NCBI GenBank assembly: GCA_019359745.1
Contig: JAHHGT010000003.1
Location: 248,001 to 312,000 of the forward strand
Length of the DNA stretch: 64,000 bases
Direction of reading: 5' to 3'
DNA from: Aphanothece saxicola GSE-SYN-MK-01-06B
GTDB taxonomy: Bacteria > Cyanobacteriota > Cyanobacteriia > PCC-6307 > Cyanobiaceae
Shown here: one piece after another, positions 53,707 through 63,255 of the stretch
How positions within the stretch are numbered: the first letter of the stretch is position 1
How the letters are laid out: each line of letters begins with the position of its first letter
Notes under the pieces: generated by a model
The model's input: the letters and a program-made list of their open reading frames with translations, nothing else
Databases searched by the model: none
What the model was told of the DNA's origin: nothing
Translations under genes and position numbers: made by a program

Positions 53707-55038
53707 TTGCACTTGACCACCCGGCTGCCCCGCAAGCCCCCTTCTCTCCAGGAGATGCTGCAGCGCTGCGGGGGACTGGAGGAGACGCTGCTGATGCTCT
53801 CCCGCCTGGCCACCGCGGCGGAAGGAGATGACTACCTGCACTGGGATGAGCTGCGCCATCGCCCGCCGCCGGAGGGGCTGAGCCATGAACAGTGGTGGCT
53901 GGCCGAGAAGCTCTCCCGCCGGCCCACCCCGCTGCCGCTTCTGGCGAGTGACGGACAGGCCTTCTGGTTCTCGCAACCGCCTGTTCTGCTCCAGGGCCTG
54001 CATCAGATCGACATGCAGGCCGGTGCCAGCGTGGTGGCTCCCGAGGCCGTCAACACCCGCTCCACCCGGGATCGCTATCTGCTGAGCTCGCTCATGGAGG
54101 AGGCGATCACCTCCTCGCAGATGGAAGGCGCCGCCACGACAAGGGATGTGGCCAAAGCGATGATCCGCAGCCGCCGGCCGCCCCGCGACCGCTCCGAGCG
54201 GATGATCCTCAACAACTTCCTGACGATGCAGCGCATCCAGGAGCTGCGGGACCAGCCACTGACACCGCAGCTGGTGCTGGATCTGCACCGGCTGGTGAGC
54301 GAGGACACGCTGGATGACTCTGCCGATGCCGGCCGGCTGCGCCCAGCCGGTAAGGAGGTGGTGGTGGATGACGTCTACGGCACCGTGTTCCATGTGCCAC
54401 CGCCGGCTGAGGAGCTGCCGCACCGAATGGAGGAGCTCTGCCGCTTTGCCAACGGCGAGACCCCGAAGGTGTTCATCCACCCTGTGGTGCGGGCCATCGC
54501 CTTGCACTTCTGGCTGGCCTACGACCACCCCTTCTGCGATGGCAACGGACGAACTGCCCGGGCGCTCTTCTACTGGGCGATGCTGCATCAGGGCTACTGG
54601 CTGTTCGAGTTCGTCTCGATCTCCTCTGTGATCAACAAGGCCAGGGGGCAGTACGAGCGCTCGTTTCTTCTCAGCGAGAGCGACGACAACGACCTCACCT
54701 ATTTCCTGCTGGCCCAGGTGAAGGTGATCCAGCAGGCCATCGCCAATCTGCATGCCTACCTGGAGCGCAAGGCCGGTGAGGTGGGGGCCCTGCAGCAGCG
54801 GCTGGAGGGAATGGACGGGCTGAACCACCGCCAACTGGCTCTACTGCGCCATGCTCTTCGGCATTCCGGCTTCCGCTACACGGTGCTCTCGCACCAGAAC
54901 AGCCATGGGGTGAGCCATCAGACCGCCCGCAGCGACCTGCAGAAGCTGGCAGTCCGTGGGTTGCTGCTTCCAGGCAAGGATGGACGGCGAGAAATCTTCA
55001 GGGTGCCCGAGGATCTCTCGGCGCGGCTGCCCAGTTGA
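53707..55038 (+). CDS. Fic family protein with C-terminal winged helix
   Basis: The 443-residue product (TTG 53707) has an N-terminal Fic_N-type region, an inhibitory helix of class II type (SSQMEG, 136-141), the active loop HPFCDGNGRTAR (274-285) with all catalytic residues, and a C-terminal winged-helix domain (LNHRQLALLRHALRHSGF, SHQTARSDLQKLAVRGLL). Fic enzymes usually transfer AMP to Ser/Thr/Tyr of target proteins. The start is weakly supported: no Shine-Dalgarno precedes TTG 53707 or TTG 53713, so it may be leaderless, or ATG 53755 may be used. It is the only plus-strand gene in the defence block. Confidence 0.88.
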   Translation: MHLTTRLPRKPPSLQEMLQRCGGLEETLLMLSRLATAAEGDDYLHWDELRHRPPPEGLSHEQWWLAEKLSRRPTPLPLLASDGQAFWFSQPPVLLQGLHQIDMQAGASVVAPEAVNTRSTRDRYLLSSLMEEAITSSQMEGAATTRDVAKAMIRSRRPPRDRSERMILNNFLTMQRIQELRDQPLTPQLVLDLHRLVSEDTLDDSADAGRLRPAGKEVVVDDVYGTVFHVPPPAEELPHRMEELCRFANGETPKVFIHPVVRAIALHFWLAYDHPFCDGNGRTARALFYWAMLHQGYWLFEFVSISSVINKARGQYERSFLLSESDDNDLTYFLLAQVKVIQQAIANLHAYLERKAGEVGALQQRLEGMDGLNHRQLALLRHALRHSGFRYTVLSHQNSHGVSHQTARSDLQKLAVRGLLLPGKDGRREIFRVPEDLSARLPS

Positions 55039-55289
55039 TCAGGCGGGCCTTGATCCTGGCGAAGAGGGACACCCAGACGGAGCTCGGCACGCTGCTGGGG
55101 GATAAAGCCAGAAGGGAGCGGCTGATGCAGCAGGGGGGGGCAGGCGATTGCTGACACCATGGCTGGGTTCTGCACGGGCGAGAGCCGCGACACTCGGTGC
55201 CGGTCGGGGTGTGCCCCCTCGGCCTCCTGCTGGAGCCCGTAGAGCACCGAAAAGCCTGAGGTGAGTAAGTGCGAGGACGGCTGGGCCGA

Positions 55290-57056
55290 TCAGGACGAAG
55301 CGACTGATGCTGCCGCCTCGGGCGCGCCCAAAAGCGTTCGGAGACGCTGGAGGAGCACTCCTCGGCGCGCCTGGTAGAAGTCGGAGAAGCCGAGAAAACG
55401 CTCCGGGACGCTTCCCAAGCAGTGGCGCTCGATGAAGGCATGACGGCGGTCGTCCTCGGGAAACGCGGATGCGAGCCAGTCGTACGGGAGCGCGGCGCTT
55501 TTCTCCTGGTTGAGGACCCCATCGAGCAACTGGAGATTGGCAAGCCGGTCGGATCGGTCGATCCATTCCAGGCGAACCTCAGCCTCCACTCCCTCCCTGG
55601 CGAGGCGGCTCTCGGAAAACCGACTGCGCGGGAAAACGTGATCGACATGGAACTCGTGCCGCAGATCGTGGAACGGAAAGAGCAGCGACAACAGCGGGAA
55701 CAACCGTCTGTCGCCGTAGGCGACATCGACAAGGTCTTCGAGCTCTTCCTGCTCGAATCGAAGCCCCTTGCCGCGAGAGAGCATGGTGGCCTCCACGGCC
55801 TCCACTGGGAAGCTCGTGGCACCCTGCTCACGAATCGACGTACGAATCGCGCTGAGAAGCGTGTCGAGACCACTACCCCACACACCGGCCTTCAACAGCG
55901 ACCGCACGAGCCAGCCACGGATCGCTTCGCGGTCTTCCCGGAAGGTGCTGCTGCTCAGGTAGTGGGCGTCGAGGCCCCGCTTGTAGAGCGAGTAGGCAAT
56001 GGGCAGGAGCGCGTTGTCGGCGCCGAGAGTCTGACCCGAGAAGCCAAAGTCCGCCACGAGCTGGATCGTCAGCTTCAGCGCGCGGGCGATGTCGCGCCAG
56101 AGACGTTCCAGCACGACCATGTTGTCGTGATTGAAGTTGGTGACATTGAATCCAACGCTGCCGATGTCCGCCAGCATGAGCCCGGCCTTGAGAACAAAGT
56201 CCTTGGACAATGAAAAGCCGAACCTTGTCGTGTTGAGATCATCGACGAGGCCATGGATCTCCTGGCGCGCGTCGAGGTTGTTCCACTGCGCAGTCGCGAT
56301 CGAGAGGAGCAGATCGGAGTACGACAGGACGGTGCCACCGCTGTTTGTCCGGATGAAGATGTTGAGCACCTTGTCGAGGTCCTGGGAAGACTCCTCGAAG
56401 AAAGCGATGAGTGGTCTGTCGTGCACGACGGCATGCAGGAGATTGAGGGTCCTGAAGGCGTGCCGGTTCGTCGCTAGCCCGGCGGCCTGGATGTACTCGA
56501 AGATCTCAGTGGCATCATTGAGGTTGAGGATCTTCCTGACGGGGAACCAGTGGCAAGAATCTGAGTGTTGAGCTCGCTCCTCGCCGAGAAAGCAGAAGTC
56601 GTAGGCCAGGCCACCTTCGTTGGCGTCGGCGTCGGCAGCGATGTTGATGTAAAGGCGCTTTTCGGGGAAAGCGTCCGGGTTGTTCCACCACATCCGCGGC
56701 TCCTTGATCGCGTGGCTGCCTCGTAGGCCGATATTCAGGGCGGTCAGCCGCTGCTGCCCGTCCAGTACAGCAATGACCGATTGGCCTACCGGGACTTCCA
56801 CCGGCGGGCAATGGGGACGCAGCCTCTGATGGTAGTCGCGTACGAAGTCATAGAACTTGTACTGGCGGACGTTGTCACGCTCGACGCTCCAGAAGAGGAA
56901 GGAGCCGATCGGATAGCCCTGCATGAGGCTGTCAAACAGGCGGGCGATCTGCTCTGGCCGCCAGACGAACTCGCGCTGGATGGCCGGCAGCACGTAGTCG
57001 TGTCGATGGATGTGATCAAGCGCGTGGCGGATCGTGATCGGGGTTTGGAAGGTCAT
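55290..57056 (-). CDS. DUF262-DUF1524 (GmrSD / ParB-HNH type) protein
   Basis: The 588-residue protein has an N-terminal DUF262 domain (LPAIQREFVWRPEQIARLFD; YPIGSFLFW; DGQQRLTAL at 99-107) and a C-terminal DUF1524 HNH-like domain (EFHVDHVFPRSRF, HVDH at 470-473; LANLQLLDGVLNQEKSA). In GmrSD and related type IV restriction enzymes the DUF262 part hydrolyses NTP and the HNH part cuts modified phage DNA. It is fused here in one chain. Codon use (more TCG, GTC and CTC) looks different from the drm genes, so it may have been inserted separately. Fic lies convergent, 251 bases away. Confidence 0.88.
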   Translation of the reverse strand: MTFQTPITIRHALDHIHRHDYVLPAIQREFVWRPEQIARLFDSLMQGYPIGSFLFWSVERDNVRQYKFYDFVRDYHQRLRPHCPPVEVPVGQSVIAVLDGQQRLTALNIGLRGSHAIKEPRMWWNNPDAFPEKRLYINIAADADANEGGLAYDFCFLGEERAQHSDSCHWFPVRKILNLNDATEIFEYIQAAGLATNRHAFRTLNLLHAVVHDRPLIAFFEESSQDLDKVLNIFIRTNSGGTVLSYSDLLLSIATAQWNNLDARQEIHGLVDDLNTTRFGFSLSKDFVLKAGLMLADIGSVGFNVTNFNHDNMVVLERLWRDIARALKLTIQLVADFGFSGQTLGADNALLPIAYSLYKRGLDAHYLSSSTFREDREAIRGWLVRSLLKAGVWGSGLDTLLSAIRTSIREQGATSFPVEAVEATMLSRGKGLRFEQEELEDLVDVAYGDRRLFPLLSLLFPFHDLRHEFHVDHVFPRSRFSESRLAREGVEAEVRLEWIDRSDRLANLQLLDGVLNQEKSAALPYDWLASAFPEDDRRHAFIERHCLGSVPERFLGFSDFYQARRGVLLQRLRTLLGAPEAAASVASS

Positions 57057-57126
57057 TCGTTTCGGGGCCTGCTATCGAAATGCAGAGGCTCGAAGAGGCC
57101 AAGTGCTGGATGCAGCGATGAGCTGA

Positions 57127-57324
57127 TCATTGCGAAAAGCCGGTTGGCCCAGTATCGGTTGTCTGGGTGATTTCGCGCCACTTCCTGCGCAAAGCGCTCG
57201 GCAGTGGGGCGCGGAACTGTTGGTGGCGCATGCCTCCCGGCCTTTGCAGCAGTTCATGGATCACCAGGAACCGCGGAACCCCGCCGATCTGAACAACAAG
57301 CTCGAGGGAGGCAAGAGCGATCAA
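57127..57324 (-). CDS. Short frame coupled to the DUF4011 gene, uncertain
   Basis: A 65-codon frame starts with TTG overlapping the stop of the large upstream gene (TTGA). It encodes SLELVVQIGGVPRFLVIHEL and a basic C-terminus (SALRRKWREITQTTDTG). No family was recognised. It could be a real small protein, a detached remnant, or chance. It occupies most of the 264 bases between the DUF4011 and DUF262 genes. Confidence 0.25.
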   Translation of the reverse strand: MIALASLELVVQIGGVPRFLVIHELLQRPGGMRHQQFRAPLPSALRRKWREITQTTDTGPTGFSQ

Positions 57325-60300
57325 GGGTGCTCCTGGGCATAGAGCCGACCATCCCGTTCGACCAGCAGCCGGTTCCCTAGCAGTTGCTCGAGGGCACCGG
57401 TGATCGCCTGCCGCTGCTGCTGGGTAAATCGAGAGCCGCCGGTGAGCCTGAGACAGGCCTCGCGCAGCAAGGCTTCCGGATCGATCGAGAGCGCCTCACG
57501 GGCGATGAGCAGCAGCGCCCCTCGGCGCTCGGCCATCGGCACTGAGTCGATGGCTCGGCCGGAATCGGGCGGCAGCCGGAATCCCTCCCATCGTTCGCAC
57601 TGGGTTCGGCTGACCCAGAGCGTTTCTTCACCATCCAGGTAGAGGCGCTGCTGTCGATGGAGGCTGGAGGCAATCGTCATCAGCCGCTCATGGGCTTTCT
57701 GGCTGAAAGCCCTGCTGTTCCAGCATTGGGTGACGCGAACCGTAGCCTCGCGCTGTAGGACCGGCGCCTCAACGGCCAAAAGGGAAATCAGCCGGTTCGC
57801 GATCTGCGAAGTGGCCTCGGAGGAATAATACGTGCGAAATTCGGTGTCCGCCGGCTCGAGGCTGGCCTTCGCATAGGGCCGGCCGAGCTCCATGGGCGCA
57901 GACGCAGGAACTGGAGCGGGCGGTGGCGGGGGTGGTGCATCCTTGGCTTTCCGTTCAACTTCATGGACCGCCGGGGCAGGCCTCAAAGCAGCGGATGGCG
58001 CAGGGGCCTCGAAGGCGTGGCGCACGGCCTGGAGCAGCCGCTGCTGCTCGCTTGCGGGATTGAGCTGCCACTCCAAAGACCAGACACGGTGCATGGTCCA
58101 TCCGAGTTGCTCGAGAACGGCGGTGCGGAGGCGGTCGCGGTCGCGAACGGTCTTGGCGGCGGCGTAAGCAGCGGCATCGCACTCGATGCCGATCCGGTAG
58201 CGGGAGAGGTTTTCGGGATCGATGACGGCCAGATCGATCCGGTAGTTTGCGCAACCCACCTTGCACTCCACCAGATAGCCCTCGCGAACGAGCAGATCAT
58301 GAATCTGTCGTTGCAGGCTGCCGTCGAAATCATTGACACGAAGGGGGCGATCGGCCAGCCGTTCCTGGCTGCGGCAGAAAGCAAGAAAGTCCTGCAGGTG
58401 GTGCACGGCACGGGCATTCGTGCGGCTGCGATCGATCTGTTCGGGCTGAAAGCTGGCGAATACATGGAGCGAACAGCGGGCACGGGTGATGGCCACGTTT
58501 AGGCGGCGTTCGCCACCTGGTTTGTTCAAGGCTCCGAAGAGCATCGAAAGCACACCGTCTTGGCGGGGCCCAAAACAGATGCTGAAGAAGATCTCATCGC
58601 GCTCATCTCCCTGTACCGTCTCCAGGTTCTTCACGAAGCAGTACTCGAGATTGTCTCGGGAGAACCAGCCCTCCAGCTCGGGCTCCCCTTCACAGGCCTT
58701 CTGCAGCAGGCTCTCGATCAGGAGCTGCTGGGGGATGCTGAAGGTGATCACACCAAAGCTGCGTTCGCCTGGCGTGTGGGCGCGGAGCCGCTCCAGCAGG
58801 AGTTCGACAAGGACACGGGCTTCGGTCTCGTTGTTGCGAACACCAGACTTGTAGTCACCGTTGCTGACCGGATGCCAGTGGAGCCCCAGCTCGCTGTCAC
58901 TGCGACAGGGGGCGGGGAAAAGGTTGAGGCGGCCGGAGTAGTAACACCTGTTGCTGAAGTCGATCAGCGCCTCATGGCGGCTGCGGTAGTGCCACTGCAG
59001 CATCTGCTGCGGCATGCCGCAGGCGATCGCCTCATCGAGAATGCTCTCGAGGTCATCGACTCCATCGCTGGCGTTGATGCCGTCGTCGGCGTTGCCCGGA
59101 CGCTGAAAGAACGACGAGGGCGGCATCTGCTTGTTGTCACCAACGATCACCACCTGCTCGCCACGGCCGATCGCAGCGATGGCGTGATGGGTTTCCACCT
59201 GGGAGGCCTCATCAAAGATGACGATGTCAAACCGCTGCCCATCTGCTGGCAGGAAGCGGGAGACAGAGATGGGGCTGGCCAGGAGGCAGGGCTTGAGTTT
59301 TGGCAGCAGGGTGGGGATGCGGCTGAACAACTGGCGCAGGGGTAGGTGCCGCTTTTTCTTCACGATCTCGCGGTTGAGCTCAGCCTGCTCGGAGCCATTG
59401 AGGCTGAGATTGCGGTTGGGCATGCGGCTGATCACCTGGGCGCGCACATACCGGCGGCTCAACTGCTGCACCTGGGCATCGAGGGAGCGGAACTGCTCCA
59501 CCAGGCTGCTGTGGCTGGAGCCGCTGAAGCGGCGCAGAGCCGGATCGGAATCAAAAAGCCGCTGGAACCAGTGGCGCAGAACGGCCGTGCGATAGGCCTC
59601 CTCCAGCTCCGCTAGGGGAAGCGAGGCTGCTGCAGCCCAGTCGAGCACTGCGGCAGGTCCTGAGCGACGGAACTCGGTTTCGAGCTCATGGGCGAGCGAT
59701 AAGCCGCGCAGCCCAGGCAAGTCGGCATTCAGCTCACCGAGCCAGGATCCGAGCTGGGCGATCGGCTCGCCACGCTGACCGGCGAGAGGCAGGGATGGGT
59801 GATTGAGCAGGCGTGCAAGCTCTGAGAAGCCCTCCTCCGCCCTGGCGTGCAAAGCCTGGAGTTCACTCTGTATAGCGGGCTCCAGAACGGCGGCATACCG
59901 CAGAAGAGCCAGCATCTCCGGACTGGCCTTGGCCATCGTCGCGAGCTTCACCCACTGGTCCAGGAGCGGCGGCAACCCCTGAGCCTCACCGCCCCAGCTG
60001 GGGAGTTGCCGCTGCAATGTCTGGCGCTCCTGCTCCAGCCGCTCCTGCTCCATTGGCAGATCACGAAGGGTGCGCAGATCCTCGAGCAGCCTCCGCAGGC
60101 CGAGCCCAGGTTCGCGCACGAGGCCGCGCAGCTGACGCCGGAAGAAGAAGGCCCCTATCCAGCGAAGCAACACGAAGCTACCCAGCAGCTTTTGCAGCCG
60201 CTCGATCAGCGGCTCGAGGTTGTGGTCGAAAGCGGCGGGCTGCCAGCGGCTGCGCAGATCGGTCTCCCCTCGACGCATCTGTTCTTCCTCCTTCTGCCAG

Positions 60301-63185
60301 TTCCGTGCTGCCTGCTCCACCTGCGGCCAGCGTTCCTGGTCGAGCACCACGGGCGGCACGCTGGACCCGCCGAAGTGGCCGAGAACATCGGCCAGCCGTG
60401 ACATCCCCTCCCAGCTGGAGGTGGCCAGGGGTAGCCCTGCGGCCCTGAAATGATCGAGACGCCCGCCGAGCTGGAGCATATCGGAGCCCAAGCGTGGCAG
60501 CAGGGTGCGCAGCTGCTGCTCGAGATCGAAGCTCCATGCAGGATTGGGCAGAAAGCGCCAAGGGTTGCTTCCCGTGACGGCAAGGAGCGCACGCTCAGCG
60601 GCGTAGGCGCGGATCTTGGCCTGGTTGGCGTGGAAGCGTTCGGCCGTGAGCTGATCCGTTTCCAGCTCCGCAGGCAGGGGGGGAAGAGGCCTGGCGGGTT
60701 GGACGGCATCGAGCATCTCGAAAAGAGAGCAGCCGATCGGCCTGATCTGGTGGAGCGCCCTGGTGTGATCGCGCAGGCGGCGACGAAGCTGATCGAGTTC
60801 GCCACAGTCCTGATCCCAGCACTCCGGCATCGTCTCCTGGGCCTGGAGAGCCAGCTGGAACGATTGGTGCACCTGCTCCGGGTTGCTGTCGGGCTTGTGC
60901 AGATCGAGGCAGAAGGCGTCAAGGCCGATGGCCTTGAGGCGGTTGAGAACCACCTCAACGGCGGCCGCTTTCTGGGCCACGAACAGCACCGTTTTGCCAG
61001 AGGCCATGGCGGCCGCGATGATGTTGGTGATCGTCTGCGACTTTCCGGTGCCGGGCGGTCCTTGCAGCACGAAGCTGCGACCCTTCATGGCTGCATGAAC
61101 AGCCTGGATCTGAGTGGAATCAGCCTCCACCACAAGGGGAAGATCACTGGCACTGAGGTCATCGAGATCCTCAAGCTCCAGGTGGGGAACGGGATCGATG
61201 AAGGGATCATGTCCGGCGGTGGCGATGTGGCGCACGGCATCGCTCTGCAAGATCTGGACTTGGTTGTCCTGGAGATCGCGCCAGAGCAGAAAGGTGGCGA
61301 AGTTGAACGTATGGATGAACACCGCGGGAATCACCCGCCAGCCGGAGCGGCCGATGATCGCGTGGCTCACCTCGCTGAGAATCGCTGCAAAATCCAGCCC
61401 GTCATCGTTCTCGGGGAGGTCGGTGAGGATGTCGAGGCTGAGATCAAAATCCTGGCGAAGCCGCTCAAAGAGGGTGACGTTGCCCAGGGGTTCACCCTGT
61501 GTACGCATCAGGGTGATTTTCTGGATGCGGTTGTCGACTCTGATCTCCACCGGGAAGAGAAGCAGGGGCGCCAGGCGGGTCTGATGGGTGCTGTCCTGCC
61601 ATTGCAAGAGCCCTGCCGCCAGGTAGAGGGGGCTGAAACCGGTCTCCTCCTCCTCCAGGCGGGACTTTCGAAAGAGGAGCTTGCCCGTTTTCATCAGCTG
61701 ATCCGCGCTCATCGGGTCGTCCCGATCCAGCGCGCGGCGGGTGCGGCAGGTGTTGCGGCTGAGCTCCAGGGCCGAGCGTGCCAGCCCTTCATCACCCTCA
61801 CCGGCAACCTGATCCCCCAGGAGGGTGAGCGGCTTGCCGGACTCGAACAGCCTCACCAGGTCGGGCAGCAGTGGTTCGGGCACATCAAGGATCAGGCCCG
61901 CGGCCTTGCTGGTGCCTGTGGCCAGGTTGCCGATGTTCAACAGACGATTGTTCCGGGTGGAGAGATCCAGCAGCCGGTCTTGCCAGGTCTGGAAGCGGCG
62001 CCGCACGCTGGCATCGATGGGCTCGGCAGGAGCCTCTGGCTCCGCTGGACCGGACGTCGAGACAGCGTCGGCGGCGGCCTGCTGTGAAGCCTGGAGCAGG
62101 ATCTGACGAGCCAGCGAGATCACCTCGCCGGGTTCATCCCTGATCACCCGCATCCGAATCGACAGGGGCTCAAAGCCGTTGCGGCGCGCCTGAAAGACGT
62201 TCACCAGATACTCAAAACTCTGCAGATGGTGCCGAGCGGTAGCCACTGCCTCCGCAAACGAAGGCTGCGGCTTGGCTACATAGGAGGAGGAATCGAAGAG
62301 CAGTAGTTCGTTGGCATCGATCAGTTGTTGCACGGTGCTGACGTCTTCGAGCAGGGCCCCCTGCTGCATGGCGGCCTCGGCGCTGAGAAACACACCGGGC
62401 AGGGCATGGGCTTCCAGGCACACCAGCACGGGAAAGAGTCCGATCTGCTCCAGGCAGGCGGCGGCGAGGGGGGCCAGATCAGCACAGGTGCCAAGCCCTT
62501 CGCCGAGCACCTGATCCGGCAGGCGGATCCGCTGGCCGGCGCTCCAGTAGCCCGCCGGCGGATTGATGTAGCTGATCCCGAGGCGCCCGAGAGTGAGGTA
62601 GAGGGCTCTTGTCATTTCCACCACCCGTTCGGGGCCCGACTGGTACCCCTGCAGGCTGTTGGCGGAGCCCAGGGCTTCGAGGGTACGGCTGGTTTCCTTC
62701 AGCACCGGGGCGATCACCGGGTGATTGGGCGTCACGAAGCAGGCGTAGGCCTCGGCTGGATCGCCAGGTATCGATCGGGGCCAGCGCAGCGAGTTGTAGG
62801 CGAGCAGGCGCAGGCTGCGCGAGGCCTGCTGGATTGGCTCACCCCGTTGCAGCACCCGGCAGCGCAACTCGATGGTGCGATCTTCCATCTCCTGCGCGAG
62901 CAGGCCGACCGGGAGCGGCACCGGTTGGTCGGAGGCATGGAAGCTCTCGCCGCCATGGAGGGTGGGCAGCGGCACCAGCAGCGGGTCACCAAGATCGGGG
63001 AGCAGGGTGATCTCCAGGCTGAGCTCCTCGAGGGGTTCGGCACCTCTGTTCTCCAGAACGAGGGAGCGGAGCAGCGAGATCTTGCTCTGCTCCATCGCCA
63101 AGGAATAGGCATCGACGGTGTCGAGCTGAAGCTGGAGCATGGTGGGCAAGCGGACGGGGCTCAGGAGGAGATCAGGCGATGTCAA
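57321..63185 (-). CDS. Giant DUF4011 / SF1 helicase / MTES_1575-type nuclease / DUF3320 protein
   Basis: 1954 residues. The order is: N-terminal beta region (1-150); transglutaminase-like domain with a possible triad C234 (GTCADLAPLAA), H260 (LEAHALPGVF), D298 (LLFDSSSY); DUF4011 (WQDRLLDLSTRNNRLLN, 401-417); Upf1-like SF1 helicase with Walker A GPPGTGKSQT (709-716), DEAS box FDEASQVETHH (1325-1328) and VAITRARCSLHVFAS; PD-(D/E)XK nuclease of the MTES_1575/Vsr type (YRIDLAVIDPEN, D1651; IGIECDAAAY, E1668); and C-terminal DUF3320 (from about 1770). It sits 70 bases after the methyltransferase, so both may share an operon. A defence helicase-nuclease is inferred. Confidence 0.9.
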   Translation of the reverse strand: MTSPDLLLSPVRLPTMLQLQLDTVDAYSLAMEQSKISLLRSLVLENRGAEPLEELSLEITLLPDLGDPLLVPLPTLHGGESFHASDQPVPLPVGLLAQEMEDRTIELRCRVLQRGEPIQQASRSLRLLAYNSLRWPRSIPGDPAEAYACFVTPNHPVIAPVLKETSRTLEALGSANSLQGYQSGPERVVEMTRALYLTLGRLGISYINPPAGYWSAGQRIRLPDQVLGEGLGTCADLAPLAAACLEQIGLFPVLVCLEAHALPGVFLSAEAAMQQGALLEDVSTVQQLIDANELLLFDSSSYVAKPQPSFAEAVATARHHLQSFEYLVNVFQARRNGFEPLSIRMRVIRDEPGEVISLARQILLQASQQAAADAVSTSGPAEPEAPAEPIDASVRRRFQTWQDRLLDLSTRNNRLLNIGNLATGTSKAAGLILDVPEPLLPDLVRLFESGKPLTLLGDQVAGEGDEGLARSALELSRNTCRTRRALDRDDPMSADQLMKTGKLLFRKSRLEEEETGFSPLYLAAGLLQWQDSTHQTRLAPLLLFPVEIRVDNRIQKITLMRTQGEPLGNVTLFERLRQDFDLSLDILTDLPENDDGLDFAAILSEVSHAIIGRSGWRVIPAVFIHTFNFATFLLWRDLQDNQVQILQSDAVRHIATAGHDPFIDPVPHLELEDLDDLSASDLPLVVEADSTQIQAVHAAMKGRSFVLQGPPGTGKSQTITNIIAAAMASGKTVLFVAQKAAAVEVVLNRLKAIGLDAFCLDLHKPDSNPEQVHQSFQLALQAQETMPECWDQDCGELDQLRRRLRDHTRALHQIRPIGCSLFEMLDAVQPARPLPPLPAELETDQLTAERFHANQAKIRAYAAERALLAVTGSNPWRFLPNPAWSFDLEQQLRTLLPRLGSDMLQLGGRLDHFRAAGLPLATSSWEGMSRLADVLGHFGGSSVPPVVLDQERWPQVEQAARNWQKEEEQMRRGETDLRSRWQPAAFDHNLEPLIERLQKLLGSFVLLRWIGAFFFRRQLRGLVREPGLGLRRLLEDLRTLRDLPMEQERLEQERQTLQRQLPSWGGEAQGLPPLLDQWVKLATMAKASPEMLALLRYAAVLEPAIQSELQALHARAEEGFSELARLLNHPSLPLAGQRGEPIAQLGSWLGELNADLPGLRGLSLAHELETEFRRSGPAAVLDWAAAASLPLAELEEAYRTAVLRHWFQRLFDSDPALRRFSGSSHSSLVEQFRSLDAQVQQLSRRYVRAQVISRMPNRNLSLNGSEQAELNREIVKKKRHLPLRQLFSRIPTLLPKLKPCLLASPISVSRFLPADGQRFDIVIFDEASQVETHHAIAAIGRGEQVVIVGDNKQMPPSSFFQRPGNADDGINASDGVDDLESILDEAIACGMPQQMLQWHYRSRHEALIDFSNRCYYSGRLNLFPAPCRSDSELGLHWHPVSNGDYKSGVRNNETEARVLVELLLERLRAHTPGERSFGVITFSIPQQLLIESLLQKACEGEPELEGWFSRDNLEYCFVKNLETVQGDERDEIFFSICFGPRQDGVLSMLFGALNKPGGERRLNVAITRARCSLHVFASFQPEQIDRSRTNARAVHHLQDFLAFCRSQERLADRPLRVNDFDGSLQRQIHDLLVREGYLVECKVGCANYRIDLAVIDPENLSRYRIGIECDAAAYAAAKTVRDRDRLRTAVLEQLGWTMHRVWSLEWQLNPASEQQRLLQAVRHAFEAPAPSAALRPAPAVHEVERKAKDAPPPPPPAPVPASAPMELGRPYAKASLEPADTEFRTYYSSEATSQIANRLISLLAVEAPVLQREATVRVTQCWNSRAFSQKAHERLMTIASSLHRQQRLYLDGEETLWVSRTQCERWEGFRLPPDSGRAIDSVPMAERRGALLLIAREALSIDPEALLREACLRLTGGSRFTQQQRQAITGALEQLLGNRLLVERDGRLYAQEHP

Positions 63186-63255
63186 CGGCCAGCTGCAGCG
63201 CCTCGCTATCGAGATCCACGTCTCTGGGGGGGTGACAACCCGGACGCTGGTGGGC

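Noticed and set aside
54998-55885. 295-codon minus-strand frame between fic and the DUF262 gene
   Set aside because: Arg/Ser/Pro-rich shadow that overlaps both genes in other frames.
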